64,000 nt of DNA from an uncultured Pelagibacteraceae bacterium (GCA_902535745.1 CACAUR010000002.1:1-64000), one strand, 5' to 3'. Positions 36,691-49,955 are shown, numbered from the stretch's first letter. The notes: generated by a model from the letters alone, not told the origin. A program made the numbers and translations.

Positions 36691-37503
36691 GTGACTAACA
36701 ACATTATTATATCATCTTTACTTCATTTATTTCTTATAATTATAACAGCATTGAGCCTTCCTTTTTTAGCGAAAAAACCAATAGATCTTCCGCCGATTAT
36801 TTCAATAGAACTTATTCAAATAACCGACAAAACATCTATACCTTATGCTCCCAAAGCGAAAAAGATTATTGAAGAAATAAAGAAGAAAGAAAAAGAAAAA
36901 CTTGTTTCTGAGCAAGCACCCCCCAAAAAAGTTAAAAAAGAAAAACCAGATGCAATACCATTACCGGATCAACAAAAAAATATTGTAAAAAAACCAGAAG
37001 AGGATAAACAAAACCCAGAAAAAATTGATGATGAAATTAAACAAGTTTCAGAATTTGAAAAAAAAGAATTATTTGATCCAAACAATATTGCTGCTTTAAT
37101 TGATAAGTCAAAAGAAGAAACTGCAGAGATGATTAAAAGTGATAATAAGATAACTCAATCACAGAGAAAAAGTGTTATTTCCTCTGGATTGACCTTAAAT
37201 GAGGAAGATAATCTTAAAGCCCAAATTTTTGGATGCTGGAGCATCCCATTGGGCTTACCTTATAATGAAAATCTTCTTGTAAGAATTAAACTTAATTTAA
37301 AACCCGATGGAACAATTATCAACTCTGAAATACTTGACCATGCTAGAATGAACAAACCAGGACAAGGTTTCTATAAAGTTTTGGCAGAAAGTGCTCTAAG
37401 AGCAATTAGATTGTGTCAGCCTTTGAGAGTTCCAAATACTGGTTATGAGAGATGGAAAGAAATACAACTAAATTTTGATGCTAGGGAGATGCTTCAAGGA
37501 TGA
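36691..37503 (+). CDS. tolA: Tol-Pal system protein TolA
   Basis: A 270-residue periplasm-spanning protein. One N-terminal helix (residues 3-24) is followed by a Lys/Glu/Pro-rich stalk at about 45-165 and a C-terminal TonB/TolA-like domain from about 172 ([35 protein letters not shown]). Two cysteines in that domain could form a disulfide. The start is a GTG at 36691, supported by the aggtga Shine-Dalgarno sequence a few bases upstream. Much shorter than E. coli TolA (421), with a reduced helical stalk. It overlaps tolB by four bases. Confidence 0.88.
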   Translation: MTNNIIISSLLHLFLIIITALSLPFLAKKPIDLPPIISIELIQITDKTSIPYAPKAKKIIEEIKKKEKEKLVSEQAPPKKVKKEKPDAIPLPDQQKNIVKKPEEDKQNPEKIDDEIKQVSEFEKKELFDPNNIAALIDKSKEETAEMIKSDNKITQSQRKSVISSGLTLNEEDNLKAQIFGCWSIPLGLPYNENLLVRIKLNLKPDGTIINSEILDHARMNKPGQGFYKVLAESALRAIRLCQPLRVPNTGYERWKEIQLNFDAREMLQG

Positions 37504-38849
37504 GGAAATTTATTTTTTTAATTTATGTTTGGTTAATTGTTTTTAACTGGGGCAAAGCTTGGTCCCTTATAGAGGTAGATATTACCAGAGGTAATTTAAA
37601 TCCTTTGCCACTAGCAGTATCGCCATTATCTGTTGATCAAAATTCCAAAGAAAAATTTAAAGATTTATTAAAACTTGAAGATATAGGTGTTGAAATATCA
37701 AAAGTTGTTGAGAATAATCTAAGACAATCAGGTTTATTCAATCCGTTAGATACAAAAGCTTTTCTACAAAAACCAGATATTGCTCATGTTAAACCAAGAT
37801 TTGAAGATTGGGCGTTAATTAAAGCTCAAGCATTAATTACTGGAGAGGTAAAGATAGTTGATGAAAAGCTCAGAGTCGAATTTAGGTTATGGGATGTATT
37901 AGCTGGCAAAGAAATTATGGCATTAGCGTTTACCACCGTTTCAGAAAACTGGAGAAGGGTTGGTCATATAATCACTGATAAAGTTTATCAAAGACTAACT
38001 GGTGAAAAAGGTTATTTTGATACTAGAATTATTTATGTAGCTGAAGAGGGACTAAAAACAAGTCGTATTAAGAAGTTAGCAATTATGGATCAAGATGGAT
38101 TTAATACGAAGTACCTAACTCTTGGAAATGAATTAGTATTAACACCAAGGTTTAATCCAACAAATCAAATGGTTACTTATTTATCTTATTTTAAAAATCT
38201 ACCTAGAGTGTATTTACTCGATATTGAAACAGGCATTCAGGAAGTTGTTGGTGATTTTCCTGGTATGACATTTGCTCCACGTTTCTCCCCCGATGGAAAA
38301 AAAATTATCATGAGTTTTGCCAAAGATGGAAATTCAGATATTTATACTATGGACCTCGAAAGTAGAGAGGTTGAAAAAATAACAAATCATCCATCAATTG
38401 ATACATCTCCATCATATTCTCCTGACGGAAAATATATTTGCTTTAATTCAGATAGAAGTGGATATCAGCAAATTTATGTAATGAGAAGTGATGGATCAAA
38501 GGTTAAAAGAATTTCCTTTGGAAATGGTCTTTATGGAACACCTGTATGGTCTCCAAGAGGTGATTTGATAGCTTTCACTAAACTTCATAAGGGAAAATTT
38601 TATATTGGCGTGATGAGAACTGATGGAACCGGTGAAAGATTGCTAACAGAAAACTATTATCAAGAGGCACCTTCATGGTCTCCTAATGGAAGGGTCTTAA
38701 TTTTTTATAGGGAGACAAAATCGGACTCTGCAGGTAAGGGCTTTTCAGCAAAACTTTGGTCTATAGATCTTACAGGGTATAATGAAAGAATGGTTAAAAC
38801 CGAGACTGATGCTTCAGACCCATCTTGGTCGTCATTATTGACTGATTAA
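37500..38849 (+). CDS. tolB: Tol-Pal system periplasmic protein TolB
   Basis: A 449-residue periplasmic protein. The signal peptide covers about residues 1-22 ([19 protein letters not shown]). The N-terminal domain ([18 protein letters not shown]) binds TolA. The C-terminal six-bladed beta-propeller shows repeats such as [46 protein letters not shown] and [13 protein letters not shown], from about 215 on. It links Pal to TolA. pal follows after a 100-base gap. Confidence 0.96.
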   Translation: MRKFIFLIYVWLIVFNWGKAWSLIEVDITRGNLNPLPLAVSPLSVDQNSKEKFKDLLKLEDIGVEISKVVENNLRQSGLFNPLDTKAFLQKPDIAHVKPRFEDWALIKAQALITGEVKIVDEKLRVEFRLWDVLAGKEIMALAFTTVSENWRRVGHIITDKVYQRLTGEKGYFDTRIIYVAEEGLKTSRIKKLAIMDQDGFNTKYLTLGNELVLTPRFNPTNQMVTYLSYFKNLPRVYLLDIETGIQEVVGDFPGMTFAPRFSPDGKKIIMSFAKDGNSDIYTMDLESREVEKITNHPSIDTSPSYSPDGKYICFNSDRSGYQQIYVMRSDGSKVKRISFGNGLYGTPVWSPRGDLIAFTKLHKGKFYIGVMRTDGTGERLLTENYYQEAPSWSPNGRVLIFYRETKSDSAGKGFSAKLWSIDLTGYNERMVKTETDASDPSWSSLLTD

Positions 38850-38949
38850 TTATGGTATTTTTAAAAAAAATTAATAATTCCTTGATTTTTAAGCTTGAAA
38901 GATCTAATTAGTTGTGAAAAAGTACAATACTAACTTTTAAGGAGCAGTA

Positions 38950-39423
38950 ATGAGTTTAAACAAAATTTTTAGAAATACTTTGCTAGTAATTTTTGCAAGT
39001 ATTCTATTATCTGCATGTGCTGTAAAAACTACAGGTAAAATGCAAGGTGACGTATATACTGGAAAAGATACAGTTGAGTATTTAGCTTCAGGTGTGCCAG
39101 ACAGAGTTTTCTTCGCAACTAATGAAACAGTTTTAACTACTGCTTCAAGAGAGACATTAAGAAAACAAGCATCATGGTTAAGAAAAAATTCAAAAATAAA
39201 TGTAGTTCTTGAAGGTCACGCTGACGAAAGAGGTACAAGAGAATATAACTTAGCTTTAGGTGAGAGAAGAGCTAATGCAGCTAAAGATTATTTAATGACT
39301 TATGGGATATCTGGAAACAGAATTTCGGTAATAAGTTATGGAAAAGAAAGACCGGTTGACTCTGGTTCAAATCCTTTAGCTTGGTCAAAAAACAGAAGAT
39401 CAGTAACAGTAAAAGCTAACTAA
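38950..39423 (+). CDS. pal: Peptidoglycan-associated lipoprotein
   Basis: A 157-residue outer-membrane lipoprotein. The signal peptide ends in the lipobox LLSACAVK, with the lipidated Cys near residue 23. The OmpA-like domain binds peptidoglycan: VFFATNETVLT near 55, VVLEGHADERGTREYNLALG near 87, and NRISVISYGKERPVD near 122. A good Shine-Dalgarno aaggag lies six bases before the ATG, unusual for this genome and consistent with strong expression. The gene is followed by an intrinsic terminator. Confidence 0.96.
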   Translation: MSLNKIFRNTLLVIFASILLSACAVKTTGKMQGDVYTGKDTVEYLASGVPDRVFFATNETVLTTASRETLRKQASWLRKNSKINVVLEGHADERGTREYNLALGERRANAAKDYLMTYGISGNRISVISYGKERPVDSGSNPLAWSKNRRSVTVKAN

Positions 39424-39437
39424 TAATTTACAAATCC

Positions 39438-39474
39438 AGACCCCAATAACATAAGTTGTTGGGGTCTTTTTTTT
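39438..39474 (+). terminator. Rho-independent terminator after pal
   Basis: A 13-bp hairpin. The arm at 39438-39450 (agaccccaataac) pairs with 39455-39467 (gttgttggggtct) across the loop ataa. Twelve Watson-Crick pairs plus one T-G pair are followed by a run of eight T. It lies between pal and cpoB, so part of the transcripts should end after pal. It is the only hairpin-plus-T-run of this quality I noticed in the window. Confidence 0.9.
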
Positions 39475-39501
39475 GCCATCATTATAGATAGAAATCAATT
39501 A

Positions 39502-40461
39502 ATGAAATTTTTAGAGTATAAAAATAAAAGTATATTGGTTTTAATAATATTTCTTTTTTCAACTATTTTTTTTGTCAAGGCAGAAGAAACTGAAACTTTA
39601 GAGGCAATAAAAACATTACAAAAAGATTTAAAAACTTTAGAAAAAGCTGTTTACTCACAGTCTTCAGATATAATTACAGCTAGCAAAACAAAATTAAGTT
39701 CAAATGATGAAGATGTGCTTACAAGACATTTATTAAAATTGTCTGAGATAGAAAAACAATTTCAAGATTTGACAAATAAATTTGAGGAAATAAATTTTAA
39801 AATCGATAAATTATCAAGCAGATTATCAAAAGTTCAAGCAGACAATCAGTTGAGGTTCCAAAATTTAGAGGGCGACGACATTGACAAAAAAGTTACATCT
39901 AAGAAAAAAGTTTTACCTGGCTCTTCTCAACCACAAGATCTTGGCGCAGTATCTTACAAGTCATCAGAAACAAATGAATTATCACAACAAACCCAATCAA
40001 TAGATACAACTGGAACAGTTATAACCGAAAAATTTGTGTCAGAGGAAAAAATCTTACCTAACGATAAACCCGATAAACAATACGAGTTTGCTACTAGTTT
40101 TTTAAAACAAGGAGATTATACGACAGCAGAAAGAGCGCTTAGAGAATTTGTGATGACAAATCCTGAACATAAAATGGCAGGTAGCGCACAATATTGGTAC
40201 GCAGAAACATTTAGAATTAGACAACTTTATACAGATGCTGCTTCTGCTTACTTAGAAGGTTATCAAAAATATCCTAAAAGTGAAAAAGCAGCTATAAATT
40301 TACTTAAGCTTGGAGTATCATTAGTGCAAATTGGAGAAAAAGATCAAGGGTGTTTAATGATTACAGGAGTTAAAAAAGAATATCCTGATGCAAAACAATC
40401 AGTTCTTCAAAAAGCAAAATATGAAGAAAAAAAGTTCGAGTGTAAAAAGAAAAAATCTTAA
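39502..40461 (+). CDS. cpoB: Cell division coordinator CpoB (YbgF), TPR protein
   Basis: A 319-residue periplasmic protein. The signal peptide covers about residues 1-29 (ILVLIIFLFSTIFFVKA). A coiled-coil region follows at about 30-125, then a low-complexity Ser/Gln/Thr linker, then TPR repeats from about 190 (YEFATSFLKQGDYTTAERAL, GSAQYWYAETFRIRQLYTDA, AAINLLKLGVSLVQIGEKDQ). CpoB couples Tol-Pal to peptidoglycan synthesis in E. coli. It sits last in the tol-pal set, after the terminator, and its end overlaps tilS. Confidence 0.88.
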   Translation: MKFLEYKNKSILVLIIFLFSTIFFVKAEETETLEAIKTLQKDLKTLEKAVYSQSSDIITASKTKLSSNDEDVLTRHLLKLSEIEKQFQDLTNKFEEINFKIDKLSSRLSKVQADNQLRFQNLEGDDIDKKVTSKKKVLPGSSQPQDLGAVSYKSSETNELSQQTQSIDTTGTVITEKFVSEEKILPNDKPDKQYEFATSFLKQGDYTTAERALREFVMTNPEHKMAGSAQYWYAETFRIRQLYTDAASAYLEGYQKYPKSEKAAINLLKLGVSLVQIGEKDQGCLMITGVKKEYPDAKQSVLQKAKYEEKKFECKKKKS

Positions 40462-41482
40462 AAATTTAATTTTTAGTCCTCAAATAAGAAATAAAAGAAT
40501 AAAAAAAATCTATGAAAGATTTGAATATTTAATTAATCAAAAAAAATTTAAAGGGTATTTGGTTGCAGTATCTGGGGGTGCGGATAGCCTTGCTTTAGCA
40601 TATCTCTCAAAATGCTATCAAATCAAAAATAAAAATAAGAACTTTCATTATGTCCATGTAGACCATAAGTTAAGAGATAAATCCTCAAATGAGGCCCAGA
40701 CTTTAAAAAAGATCTTAAAAAAATTTAAAGTTGAGTGCAAAATAATTACATGGAAAAAAAAGAAAAATACTAAAAAAACTCAGTCACACTCTAGGGATTA
40801 TAGATTTAAGGTATTCGAAAGTTTTTGCAAAACAAAAAAAATTAATTCATTATTATTAGGCCACCATTTTGATGATTTTCAAGAAAATTTCTTCATCAGA
40901 TTATTAAGAGGTTCTGGTCTTAAGGGACTAGTATCTTTTTATAATTATAGAAATTTGCAAAGAAATAATATTAATATTGTTAGACCATTACTTGATTTTT
41001 CAAGAGAAGATTTATTGTATGTGACTAAAAAAACCTTCAATTTCCATATAGATGATCCATCAAATAGAAGCTTAGAATATTTGAGATCGCGGGTAAGATT
41101 CATGATTAATAATCTAAAAAAAAACGGTCTTGATGAAAAAAAGTTTAAATTGACTTTTGAAAATTTGGTATCCTCGAATAACTCAATTGAATTTTTCGTA
41201 CAAAAAAACATCAAAGAAAATTCTTATATCAGCCCGTCAAAAAATAATAATAGAGCTCTCTTAACTTCAAAGTTTTTTGGTAGCACTGGTGAAATTATTT
41301 TAAGGTCTTTTACAAAAATCTTACAAGATATTAGTGGCAGATATTTTCCCGCTAGAGGCAAGGGTGTCTCAAGGATTATTAATCAAATTAAACAAAAATC
41401 TTTGACCAAAACAACTATAGGAGGATGTGTTATTGAAAAAATAGAGAATTCAGTAGTTATTTCTAAGGAAAACACAAAATAA
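40421..41482 (+). CDS. tilS: tRNA(Ile)-lysidine synthetase
   Basis: About 353 residues. TilS attaches lysine to C34 of tRNA-Ile(CAU) so that it reads AUA. The PP-loop ATP motif VAVSGGADSLALAYLSK lies near residue 48, and DHKLRDKSSNEAQ, LGHHFDDFQENFFIRLLRGS and RPLLDFSRED follow, all typical. I chose the ATG at 40421, which overlaps cpoB by 41 bases; the ATG at 40388 adds 11 residues without homology. Both leave a Lys-rich lead. The C-terminal domain is poorly conserved. An essential gene in an AT-rich genome full of AUA codons. Confidence 0.92.
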   Translation: MKKKSSSVKRKNLKNLIFSPQIRNKRIKKIYERFEYLINQKKFKGYLVAVSGGADSLALAYLSKCYQIKNKNKNFHYVHVDHKLRDKSSNEAQTLKKILKKFKVECKIITWKKKKNTKKTQSHSRDYRFKVFESFCKTKKINSLLLGHHFDDFQENFFIRLLRGSGLKGLVSFYNYRNLQRNNINIVRPLLDFSREDLLYVTKKTFNFHIDDPSNRSLEYLRSRVRFMINNLKKNGLDEKKFKLTFENLVSSNNSIEFFVQKNIKENSYISPSKNNNRALLTSKFFGSTGEIILRSFTKILQDISGRYFPARGKGVSRIINQIKQKSLTKTTIGGCVIEKIENSVVISKENTK

Positions 41483-41506
41483 ACTCATTTGTGTAACAAT
41501 TTAGCA

Positions 41507-41535
41507 CTTGTTAAATTTAGAATAATTCTTAACTT
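41507..41535 (+). promoter_or_regulatory. Candidate sigma-32-type promoter upstream of ftsH
   Basis: CTTG at 41507-41510, then 17 bases, then CTTAACTT at 41528-41535, with the ftsH ATG at 41545. This resembles the heat-shock pattern CTTG-N17-CYTATNT with one mismatch in the -10 part. ftsH is a heat-shock gene in other proteobacteria and rpoH is present at 47940-48827. In such AT-rich DNA chance matches are frequent, so the call is weak. Confidence 0.3.
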
Positions 41536-41544
41536 ATTAAACGT

Positions 41545-43452
41545 ATGAATTTAAAAAATCTAGCTATGTGGGTGATAATAATTGTTTTGACTATAGGTCT
41601 TTACAACATGTTCAAGAATCCACAAAATCTTCAAAACAAAAATAATAAAACAATTATTTTCTCCGAATTTTTAACAGAGGTTGATAATGGAAGGGTTGTA
41701 GAAGTTCAGATACAAGGTAACAATATTAAAGGTGTTATGGCCGACGGATCAGTTTTTTCAACATACTCACCGAACGATCCAAACTTAATAGAAAAATTAA
41801 CTGATAAAGGTGTAAGTATATCTGCAGCTCCACTTGATGAGAAAATGCCATCTTTGTTTGGAGTTCTTTTATCGTGGTTCCCAATGTTACTTTTAATCGC
41901 TGTTTGGATATTCTTTATGAGACAAATGCAAGGTGGCAAAGGTGGTGCCATGGGATTTGGAAGATCAAAAGCAAAGATGATGAATGAGGTTAAAGGGAAA
42001 GTTACTTTTAACGATGTTGCTGGAGTTGAGGAAGCAAAAGAGGAAGTTCAAGAAGTAGTAGAGTTTTTGAGAGATCCAAAAAAATTTAGTAGATTGGGCG
42101 GTAAGATACCAAGAGGTTGTTTGTTGGTAGGACCTCCAGGAACAGGAAAAACTTTACTTGCTAGAGCTATTGCCGGTGAAGCAGGTGTACCTTTCTTCAC
42201 GATTTCTGGATCAGACTTTGTTGAAATGTTTGTTGGAGTTGGTGCTTCAAGAGTTAGAGATATGTTTGAACAAGGTAAAAAACATTCACCATGCATAATT
42301 TTCATTGACGAGATAGATGCTGTTGGAAGAAGTAGAGGTGCAGGTTTAGGTGGAGGCAATGATGAGAGAGAACAAACATTAAACCAATTACTGGTTGAGA
42401 TGGATGGATTTGATACAAATGAGGGTGTAATAATTATTGCTGCAACTAACAGACCTGACGTTTTAGATCCAGCGCTTTTAAGACCAGGAAGATTTGATAG
42501 ACAAGTTGTAGTTTCAAATCCAGATATTATAGGTCGAGAAAAGATTTTAAAAGTTCATGCTAAAAAAATTTCTATGTCTCCGGATGTAAATTTAAGAACT
42601 ATCGCAAGAGGAACACCTGGATTTTCAGGAGCAGATCTTGCTAATTTAGTTAACGAGGCTGCATTGTTAGCAGCGAGAAAGAATAAAAGAATTGTAACAT
42701 CTCAAGAATTCGAAGATGCCAAAGATAAAGTTATGATGGGTGCTGAAAGAAGATCTATGGTTATGACAGAAGACGAAAAGAAATTAACCGCTTACCACGA
42801 GGGTGGTCATGCAATAGTTTCTTTTAATTTGCCAAATTATGATCCAATACATAAAGCGACAATCATTCCTAGAGGAAGGGCATTAGGAATGGTAATGAAT
42901 TTACCTGAGAGAGATAAGCATGGTCATTCCATTAAATATTTAAAAGCAAGATTAGCTGTGTGCTTTGGAGGAAGAGTTGCCGAAGAACTTATATTTGGTA
43001 AGGATAATATATCAACAGGTGCTGGCGGAGGAAACGGTTCAGACATTAATCAAGCAACTCAATTAGCAAGAGCAATGGTTACTAAGTATGGAATGAGTGA
43101 GGAACTTGGTCCTGTTGAATATGGTGAAAATCAAGAAGAAGTTTTTCTTGGAAGATCTGTGACACAAACACAAAGTGTTTCAGAGGCAGTGGCTCAAAAA
43201 ATTGATAGAGAAATAAGAAGACTTGTGGATGAAGGTTATAATCAAGCAAAAACTATCTTGACAACTAAAATTGACGATTTACATAAGATAGCAAAAGCTC
43301 TTCTAACTTATGAAACTTTAACTGGTGAGGATATAGCAAAAATAATTAACAAAAACGAATATCCGCCTAATAAGGAAGATTTAAAAGTTGAAGATGAAAG
43401 TTCTGACTCCGCCTTAGGATCAATTGGTTTAAAACCAAAAATTGTTCATTAA
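41545..43452 (+). CDS. ftsH: ATP-dependent zinc metalloprotease FtsH
   Basis: A 635-residue membrane-anchored AAA+ protease for quality control of membrane and short-lived proteins. Two helices lie at about 5-22 and 103-123, around a periplasmic domain. AAA motifs: Walker A GPPGTGKT near 198, Walker [12 protein letters not shown] near 250, and the SRH region with [20 protein letters not shown]. The zinc site is HEGGH in [13 protein letters not shown] near 417, with the third ligand Asp in the later helix. Full length. folP follows six bases later. Confidence 0.97.
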   Translation: MNLKNLAMWVIIIVLTIGLYNMFKNPQNLQNKNNKTIIFSEFLTEVDNGRVVEVQIQGNNIKGVMADGSVFSTYSPNDPNLIEKLTDKGVSISAAPLDEKMPSLFGVLLSWFPMLLLIAVWIFFMRQMQGGKGGAMGFGRSKAKMMNEVKGKVTFNDVAGVEEAKEEVQEVVEFLRDPKKFSRLGGKIPRGCLLVGPPGTGKTLLARAIAGEAGVPFFTISGSDFVEMFVGVGASRVRDMFEQGKKHSPCIIFIDEIDAVGRSRGAGLGGGNDEREQTLNQLLVEMDGFDTNEGVIIIAATNRPDVLDPALLRPGRFDRQVVVSNPDIIGREKILKVHAKKISMSPDVNLRTIARGTPGFSGADLANLVNEAALLAARKNKRIVTSQEFEDAKDKVMMGAERRSMVMTEDEKKLTAYHEGGHAIVSFNLPNYDPIHKATIIPRGRALGMVMNLPERDKHGHSIKYLKARLAVCFGGRVAEELIFGKDNISTGAGGGNGSDINQATQLARAMVTKYGMSEELGPVEYGENQEEVFLGRSVTQTQSVSEAVAQKIDREIRRLVDEGYNQAKTILTTKIDDLHKIAKALLTYETLTGEDIAKIINKNEYPPNKEDLKVEDESSDSALGSIGLKPKIVH

Positions 43453-43458
43453 TATTTA

Positions 43459-44508
43459 ATGTTAAAATATTACACTAGAGCGTGTAATTTCTATTATGGT
43501 GACCATTCAACTCTTATGGTCAATAAAAAACTTGCTCTCCCACTTAATGGAAATGATAAAATTTCTTTCGATACAATAGAACTTATAACAAGAAAAAAGA
43601 AAAAAAAAATCCACATTTCAAAATTAAATTTCTTAAGTAAAATTTTAAAAAAAAAAGTTCAATTAGATATAAAAAATATAACTAAAAAAAAAAACTTTTC
43701 TAAACTAAAGTTTAAGTCTTTACCACTAATAATGGGAGTTGTTAATTTAACTCCTGATAGTTTTTCAGATGGTGGAAAATATAATAATCATAAAGATGCT
43801 TTAAAAAGAATAAAACATTTTATTGAAAAAGGATCATCAATTATTGATATAGGGGGAGAGTCCACAAGACCAGGATCAAATGATGTAAATGAAAAAATTG
43901 AGTGGAAAAGGATTAAGGAAGTATTAAAAAAAACAAAAAAATTAAAAAATGTAATATCTATTGATACTCGAAAAAGTGCCATAATGGAAAAAAGTTTAAA
44001 ATATGGTGCCCATATCATTAATGATGTTTCCGGACTCAATTACGATCCTAATACACTAAATATCCTAAGAAATAAAAAAACCGCCTTTATAATTCATCAC
44101 ATGCAAGGTAATCCAAAAACAATGCAAATTAAACCTTCGTATAAAAACGTCTTGCTAGATATTTATGACTTCTTTCAAAATAAAATTTTAGAACTAGAGG
44201 CCAATGGTATAAATCATAAGAACATTATTTTGGATCCAGGAATTGGTTTTGGAAAAAGATTGAAACATAATATTACCTTATTAAGAAACATTTCTATTTT
44301 TCATTCACTTGGATTTCCTATAATGTTAGGCATTTCTAGAAAAAGATTTATTAAAGACATTTCTGGGATAAACGATAGTAAGGAAAGACTAGGGGGAACT
44401 ATATCATCTAGTTTGTGTGCTGTGATGCAGGGCATTCAGATTTTAAGAGTTCACGACGTAAATGAAGTTAATCAAAGTATCAAAGTTTTTAAATCACTAA
44501 AATTTTAA
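43459..44508 (+). CDS. folP: Dihydropteroate synthase
   Basis: A 349-residue enzyme joining p-aminobenzoate to pterin pyrophosphate in folate synthesis. The TIM-barrel starts near residue 90 with IMGVVNLTPDSFSDGGKY, followed by IIDIGGESTRPGSNDVN, VISIDTRKSAIMEKSLKYG, INDVSGLNYDP, IIHHMQGNPKTMQ and ILDPGIGFGKRLKHN. About 88 residues precede the catalytic domain, with no motif I recognise beyond a basic Lys-rich tract; similar extensions occur in other alphaproteobacterial FolP. It lies between ftsH and glmM, whose ATG follows its stop directly. Confidence 0.94.
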   Translation: MLKYYTRACNFYYGDHSTLMVNKKLALPLNGNDKISFDTIELITRKKKKKIHISKLNFLSKILKKKVQLDIKNITKKKNFSKLKFKSLPLIMGVVNLTPDSFSDGGKYNNHKDALKRIKHFIEKGSSIIDIGGESTRPGSNDVNEKIEWKRIKEVLKKTKKLKNVISIDTRKSAIMEKSLKYGAHIINDVSGLNYDPNTLNILRNKKTAFIIHHMQGNPKTMQIKPSYKNVLLDIYDFFQNKILELEANGINHKNIILDPGIGFGKRLKHNITLLRNISIFHSLGFPIMLGISRKRFIKDISGINDSKERLGGTISSSLCAVMQGIQILRVHDVNEVNQSIKVFKSLKF

Positions 44509-45840
44509 ATGACTAAAAAATATTTTGGAACCGATGGAATTAGAGGGAAGGTTAACCAAACCAAAATTAATGGTGAAATGTTTTTTAAATTTGGCCTAGC
44601 AGCAGGTACATATTTTAAAAATCAGAAAAAACCAAAACAAACAGCTATTATTGCAAAAGATACAAGACTCTCAGGATATACACTTGAGCCCGCATTGGTT
44701 TCTGGATTGGCCTCAGCAGGAATGCATGTCTATACGCTCGGGCCTTTACCAACAAATGGATTAGCGATGTTAACAAAAAAGATGAAAGCTAACATGGGAA
44801 TTATGATTACAGCGTCTCATAACCAATATTATGATAATGGACTAAAATTATTTGGACCAGATGGCCTAAAACTCTCTGACAAAATTGAAAAGAAAATAGA
44901 AAAACTAATTGACTCTAAAATAGCAAAAAATCTTTCTGACCCAAAAATTTTAGGAAGAGTAAAGAGATTAGAGGATGCAAATGATAAATATATAAAAATA
45001 TTAAAAGATAATTTTCCAAGAGGTTTTAGGTTAAAAGGAATGAAAATTGCAATAGATTGTGCTAACGGAGCAGGTTATAAATCTGGACCAAAATTATTAA
45101 AGAGCTTGGGTGCAAAAGTAATTGAGTATGGGACTTCTCCAAATGGTTTAAATATTAATGATAATTGTGGCTCAACTTTTCCGCAAAAGATCAAATCTTT
45201 AGTTCGAAAAAACAAAGCTCATATTGGAATATCTTTAGATGGCGATGCAGACAGAATAATTGTATCTGACGAGATGGGGAACATTGTTGATGGTGATAAA
45301 ATTATTGCGATGCTAGCAACCAGATGGAAAAGAAAGAAAATTTTAAAAGGTGGTGTAATTGGCACCCTAATGTCAAATTATGGATTACAAAATTTTTTTA
45401 GAGATCAAAAAATTAAATTTATCAGAGCTAATGTAGGAGACAGATATGTTAAGGAAAAAATGCAAAAAGAAAACTTTAATTTAGGTGGAGAGCAATCTGG
45501 GCACATTATACTTGGCAAATTTGCAACAACAGGTGATGGGCTATTAGTTGCATTAGAAATTCTATTTTCAATGAGAAAAGGTAAAAAAGCGAGTGAGCTT
45601 TTTGACTTATTTAAATTAACACCGCAAATATTAGAAAATGTAAAGGTTAAAGATAAATCAATTATTAATTCTACTAAGTGTAAAGTTGCTATTAAAAAAT
45701 CTGAAAGAATAATTAAAAATTATGGTAGAATGCTTGTAAGAAAATCTGGCACAGAGCCTAAAATCAGAATTATGGGCGAGTCAAACAATATTCATTTATT
45801 AAAAAAATGTATAAATATTGTAAAAAGGTCTATTAAATAA
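44509..45840 (+). CDS. glmM: Phosphoglucosamine mutase
   Basis: A 443-residue enzyme converting glucosamine-6-phosphate to glucosamine-1-phosphate for peptidoglycan and LPS precursors. It begins KKYFGTDGIRGKVN. The phosphoserine loop is IMITASHNQYYDNGLKLF near 100, the metal site SLDGDADRIIVSDEMGN near 243, the substrate loop GGEQSGHIILG near 325, and the C-terminal phosphate-binding RKSGTEPKIRIMGE near 408. Length and motifs are standard. It follows folP directly. Confidence 0.97.
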   Translation: MTKKYFGTDGIRGKVNQTKINGEMFFKFGLAAGTYFKNQKKPKQTAIIAKDTRLSGYTLEPALVSGLASAGMHVYTLGPLPTNGLAMLTKKMKANMGIMITASHNQYYDNGLKLFGPDGLKLSDKIEKKIEKLIDSKIAKNLSDPKILGRVKRLEDANDKYIKILKDNFPRGFRLKGMKIAIDCANGAGYKSGPKLLKSLGAKVIEYGTSPNGLNINDNCGSTFPQKIKSLVRKNKAHIGISLDGDADRIIVSDEMGNIVDGDKIIAMLATRWKRKKILKGGVIGTLMSNYGLQNFFRDQKIKFIRANVGDRYVKEKMQKENFNLGGEQSGHIILGKFATTGDGLLVALEILFSMRKGKKASELFDLFKLTPQILENVKVKDKSIINSTKCKVAIKKSERIIKNYGRMLVRKSGTEPKIRIMGESNNIHLLKKCINIVKRSIK

Positions 45841-45841
45841 A

Positions 45842-48827
<2,986 letters not shown>

Positions 48828-48875
48828 TTTATTTCTATGTATTTAATAAATAATTAATTTTTTGCAATATTGTAA

Positions 48876-49853
48876 TTACCTAGAATTTCTAAGCTTTTTT
48901 AACAGCGTATTTAAATCTTGAGGTAAATTTGATGTAAATTCGACCTCCTTATTTTTTGAGGGATGATTGAACCCAAGAGTTTTTGCATGTAAGAATTGTC
49001 TATCAAGTTTAAGAATTAGATTATTTAAATCTCCATTAATATTTCTGAATTTCTTAAACCTTTTTTTATATTTTTTGTCTCCTAAAATATTGTTACCTTT
49101 GTAACTCATGTGAACTCTAATTTGATGGGTTCTACCAGTTTCCAATCTACACTCAATTAAACTAAAGGTTGGTATTTTTTCATTTTCAAAAATTTCCAAG
49201 GTTTTATAATTAGTAATTGCTTTTTTTCCTTTAGTGAGACCAACCTGCATTAATTGCCTATTTTTTGAGCTTCTTGTAATCAATGTTTCAATTCTACCAG
49301 TTTGAGGCCTTAGCTTTCCCCACACAAGAGCTTGGTAAACTCTTTTAATTTTATGGTCGTTAAATTGACTAGATAATTTTTCGTGTGTTCTATTATTTTT
49401 CGCAACCACAACTAAACCAGATGTATCTTTATCAATTCTATGAACGATTCCCGGTCTAAGTTCATCACCAATATTTGAAAGATTTTTACTATCATAAAAT
49501 ATTAAGGCATTTGCTAATGTTTTTTTGTATTCCCCAGCTCCAGGATGCATAGATATCCCGGCAGGTTTGTTTATAACCATTAAATCTTTATCCTCATAAA
49601 TGACATTAAGTTTTAAATCAAATGGCTCTAAAGAAGCTTTTTGTGGCTCAGGTATTTCAAGTTTTATATTGTCATTTTCACAAACTTTTTTTGATGGGTC
49701 GATGCAAATTTTTTCATTTATCAACAATCTTTGGTTTAAAATCAAATTTTTAACTCTAGTTCTACTGAGTTCTTTTTTGTTGTTTGATAAAAATAGATCA
49801 ACTCTCTGATCGTTTTCATTATCCTTAACAATAAACTTAATGATATTTTTCAT
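48876..49853 (-). CDS. rluD: 23S rRNA pseudouridine synthase, RluD type
   Basis: A 325-residue RluA/RluD-family enzyme. The N-terminal S4 domain (DQRVDLFLSNNKKELSRTRV) is followed by the catalytic domain with VINKPAGISMHPGAGEYK near residue 94, the catalytic Asp in GIVHRIDKDTSGLVVVAKNN near 135, and ETGRTHQIRVHMSYKGNNIL near 240. S4 domain and length fit RluD, which modifies helix 69 of 23S rRNA, rather than RluA; RluC cannot be fully excluded. It is divergent from tRNA-Arg, 23 bases away. Confidence 0.87.
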   Translation of the reverse strand: MKNIIKFIVKDNENDQRVDLFLSNNKKELSRTRVKNLILNQRLLINEKICIDPSKKVCENDNIKLEIPEPQKASLEPFDLKLNVIYEDKDLMVINKPAGISMHPGAGEYKKTLANALIFYDSKNLSNIGDELRPGIVHRIDKDTSGLVVVAKNNRTHEKLSSQFNDHKIKRVYQALVWGKLRPQTGRIETLITRSSKNRQLMQVGLTKGKKAITNYKTLEIFENEKIPTFSLIECRLETGRTHQIRVHMSYKGNNILGDKKYKKRFKKFRNINGDLNNLILKLDRQFLHAKTLGFNHPSKNKEVEFTSNLPQDLNTLLKKLRNSR

Positions 49854-49857
49854 AAAT

Positions 49858-49863
49858 TATAAT
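49858..49863 (+). promoter_or_regulatory. Putative -10 box of tRNA-Arg
   Basis: A perfect TATAAT ends 13 bases before the first base of the tRNA, so transcription would start about seven bases upstream of it. No clear TTGACA-like -35 box is visible at 16-18 bases, where the sequence is the first codons of rluD on the other strand. Confidence 0.4.
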
Positions 49864-49876
49864 ATTAATACTATAT

Positions 49877-49953
49877 GCGCTTGTAGCTCAACTGGATAGA
49901 GCGCCTGACTTCGGATCAGGAGGTTCTGGGTTCGACTCCTAGCAGGCGCACCA
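49877..49953 (+). tRNA. tRNA-Arg (TCG)
   Basis: A 77-base tRNA with encoded CCA. The acceptor GCGCTTG pairs with CAGGCGC (one T-G pair). The D arm is AGCTCAACTGGATAGAGC, the anticodon arm CCTGA-CTTCGGA-TCAGG with anticodon TCG, and the T arm CTGGGTTCGACTCCTAG. It would read CGA and, by wobble, other CGN codons. It lies divergently from rluD, and its 3' end is two bases from the end of the ABC permease gene on the other strand. Confidence 0.95.
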
Positions 49954-49955
49954 AA

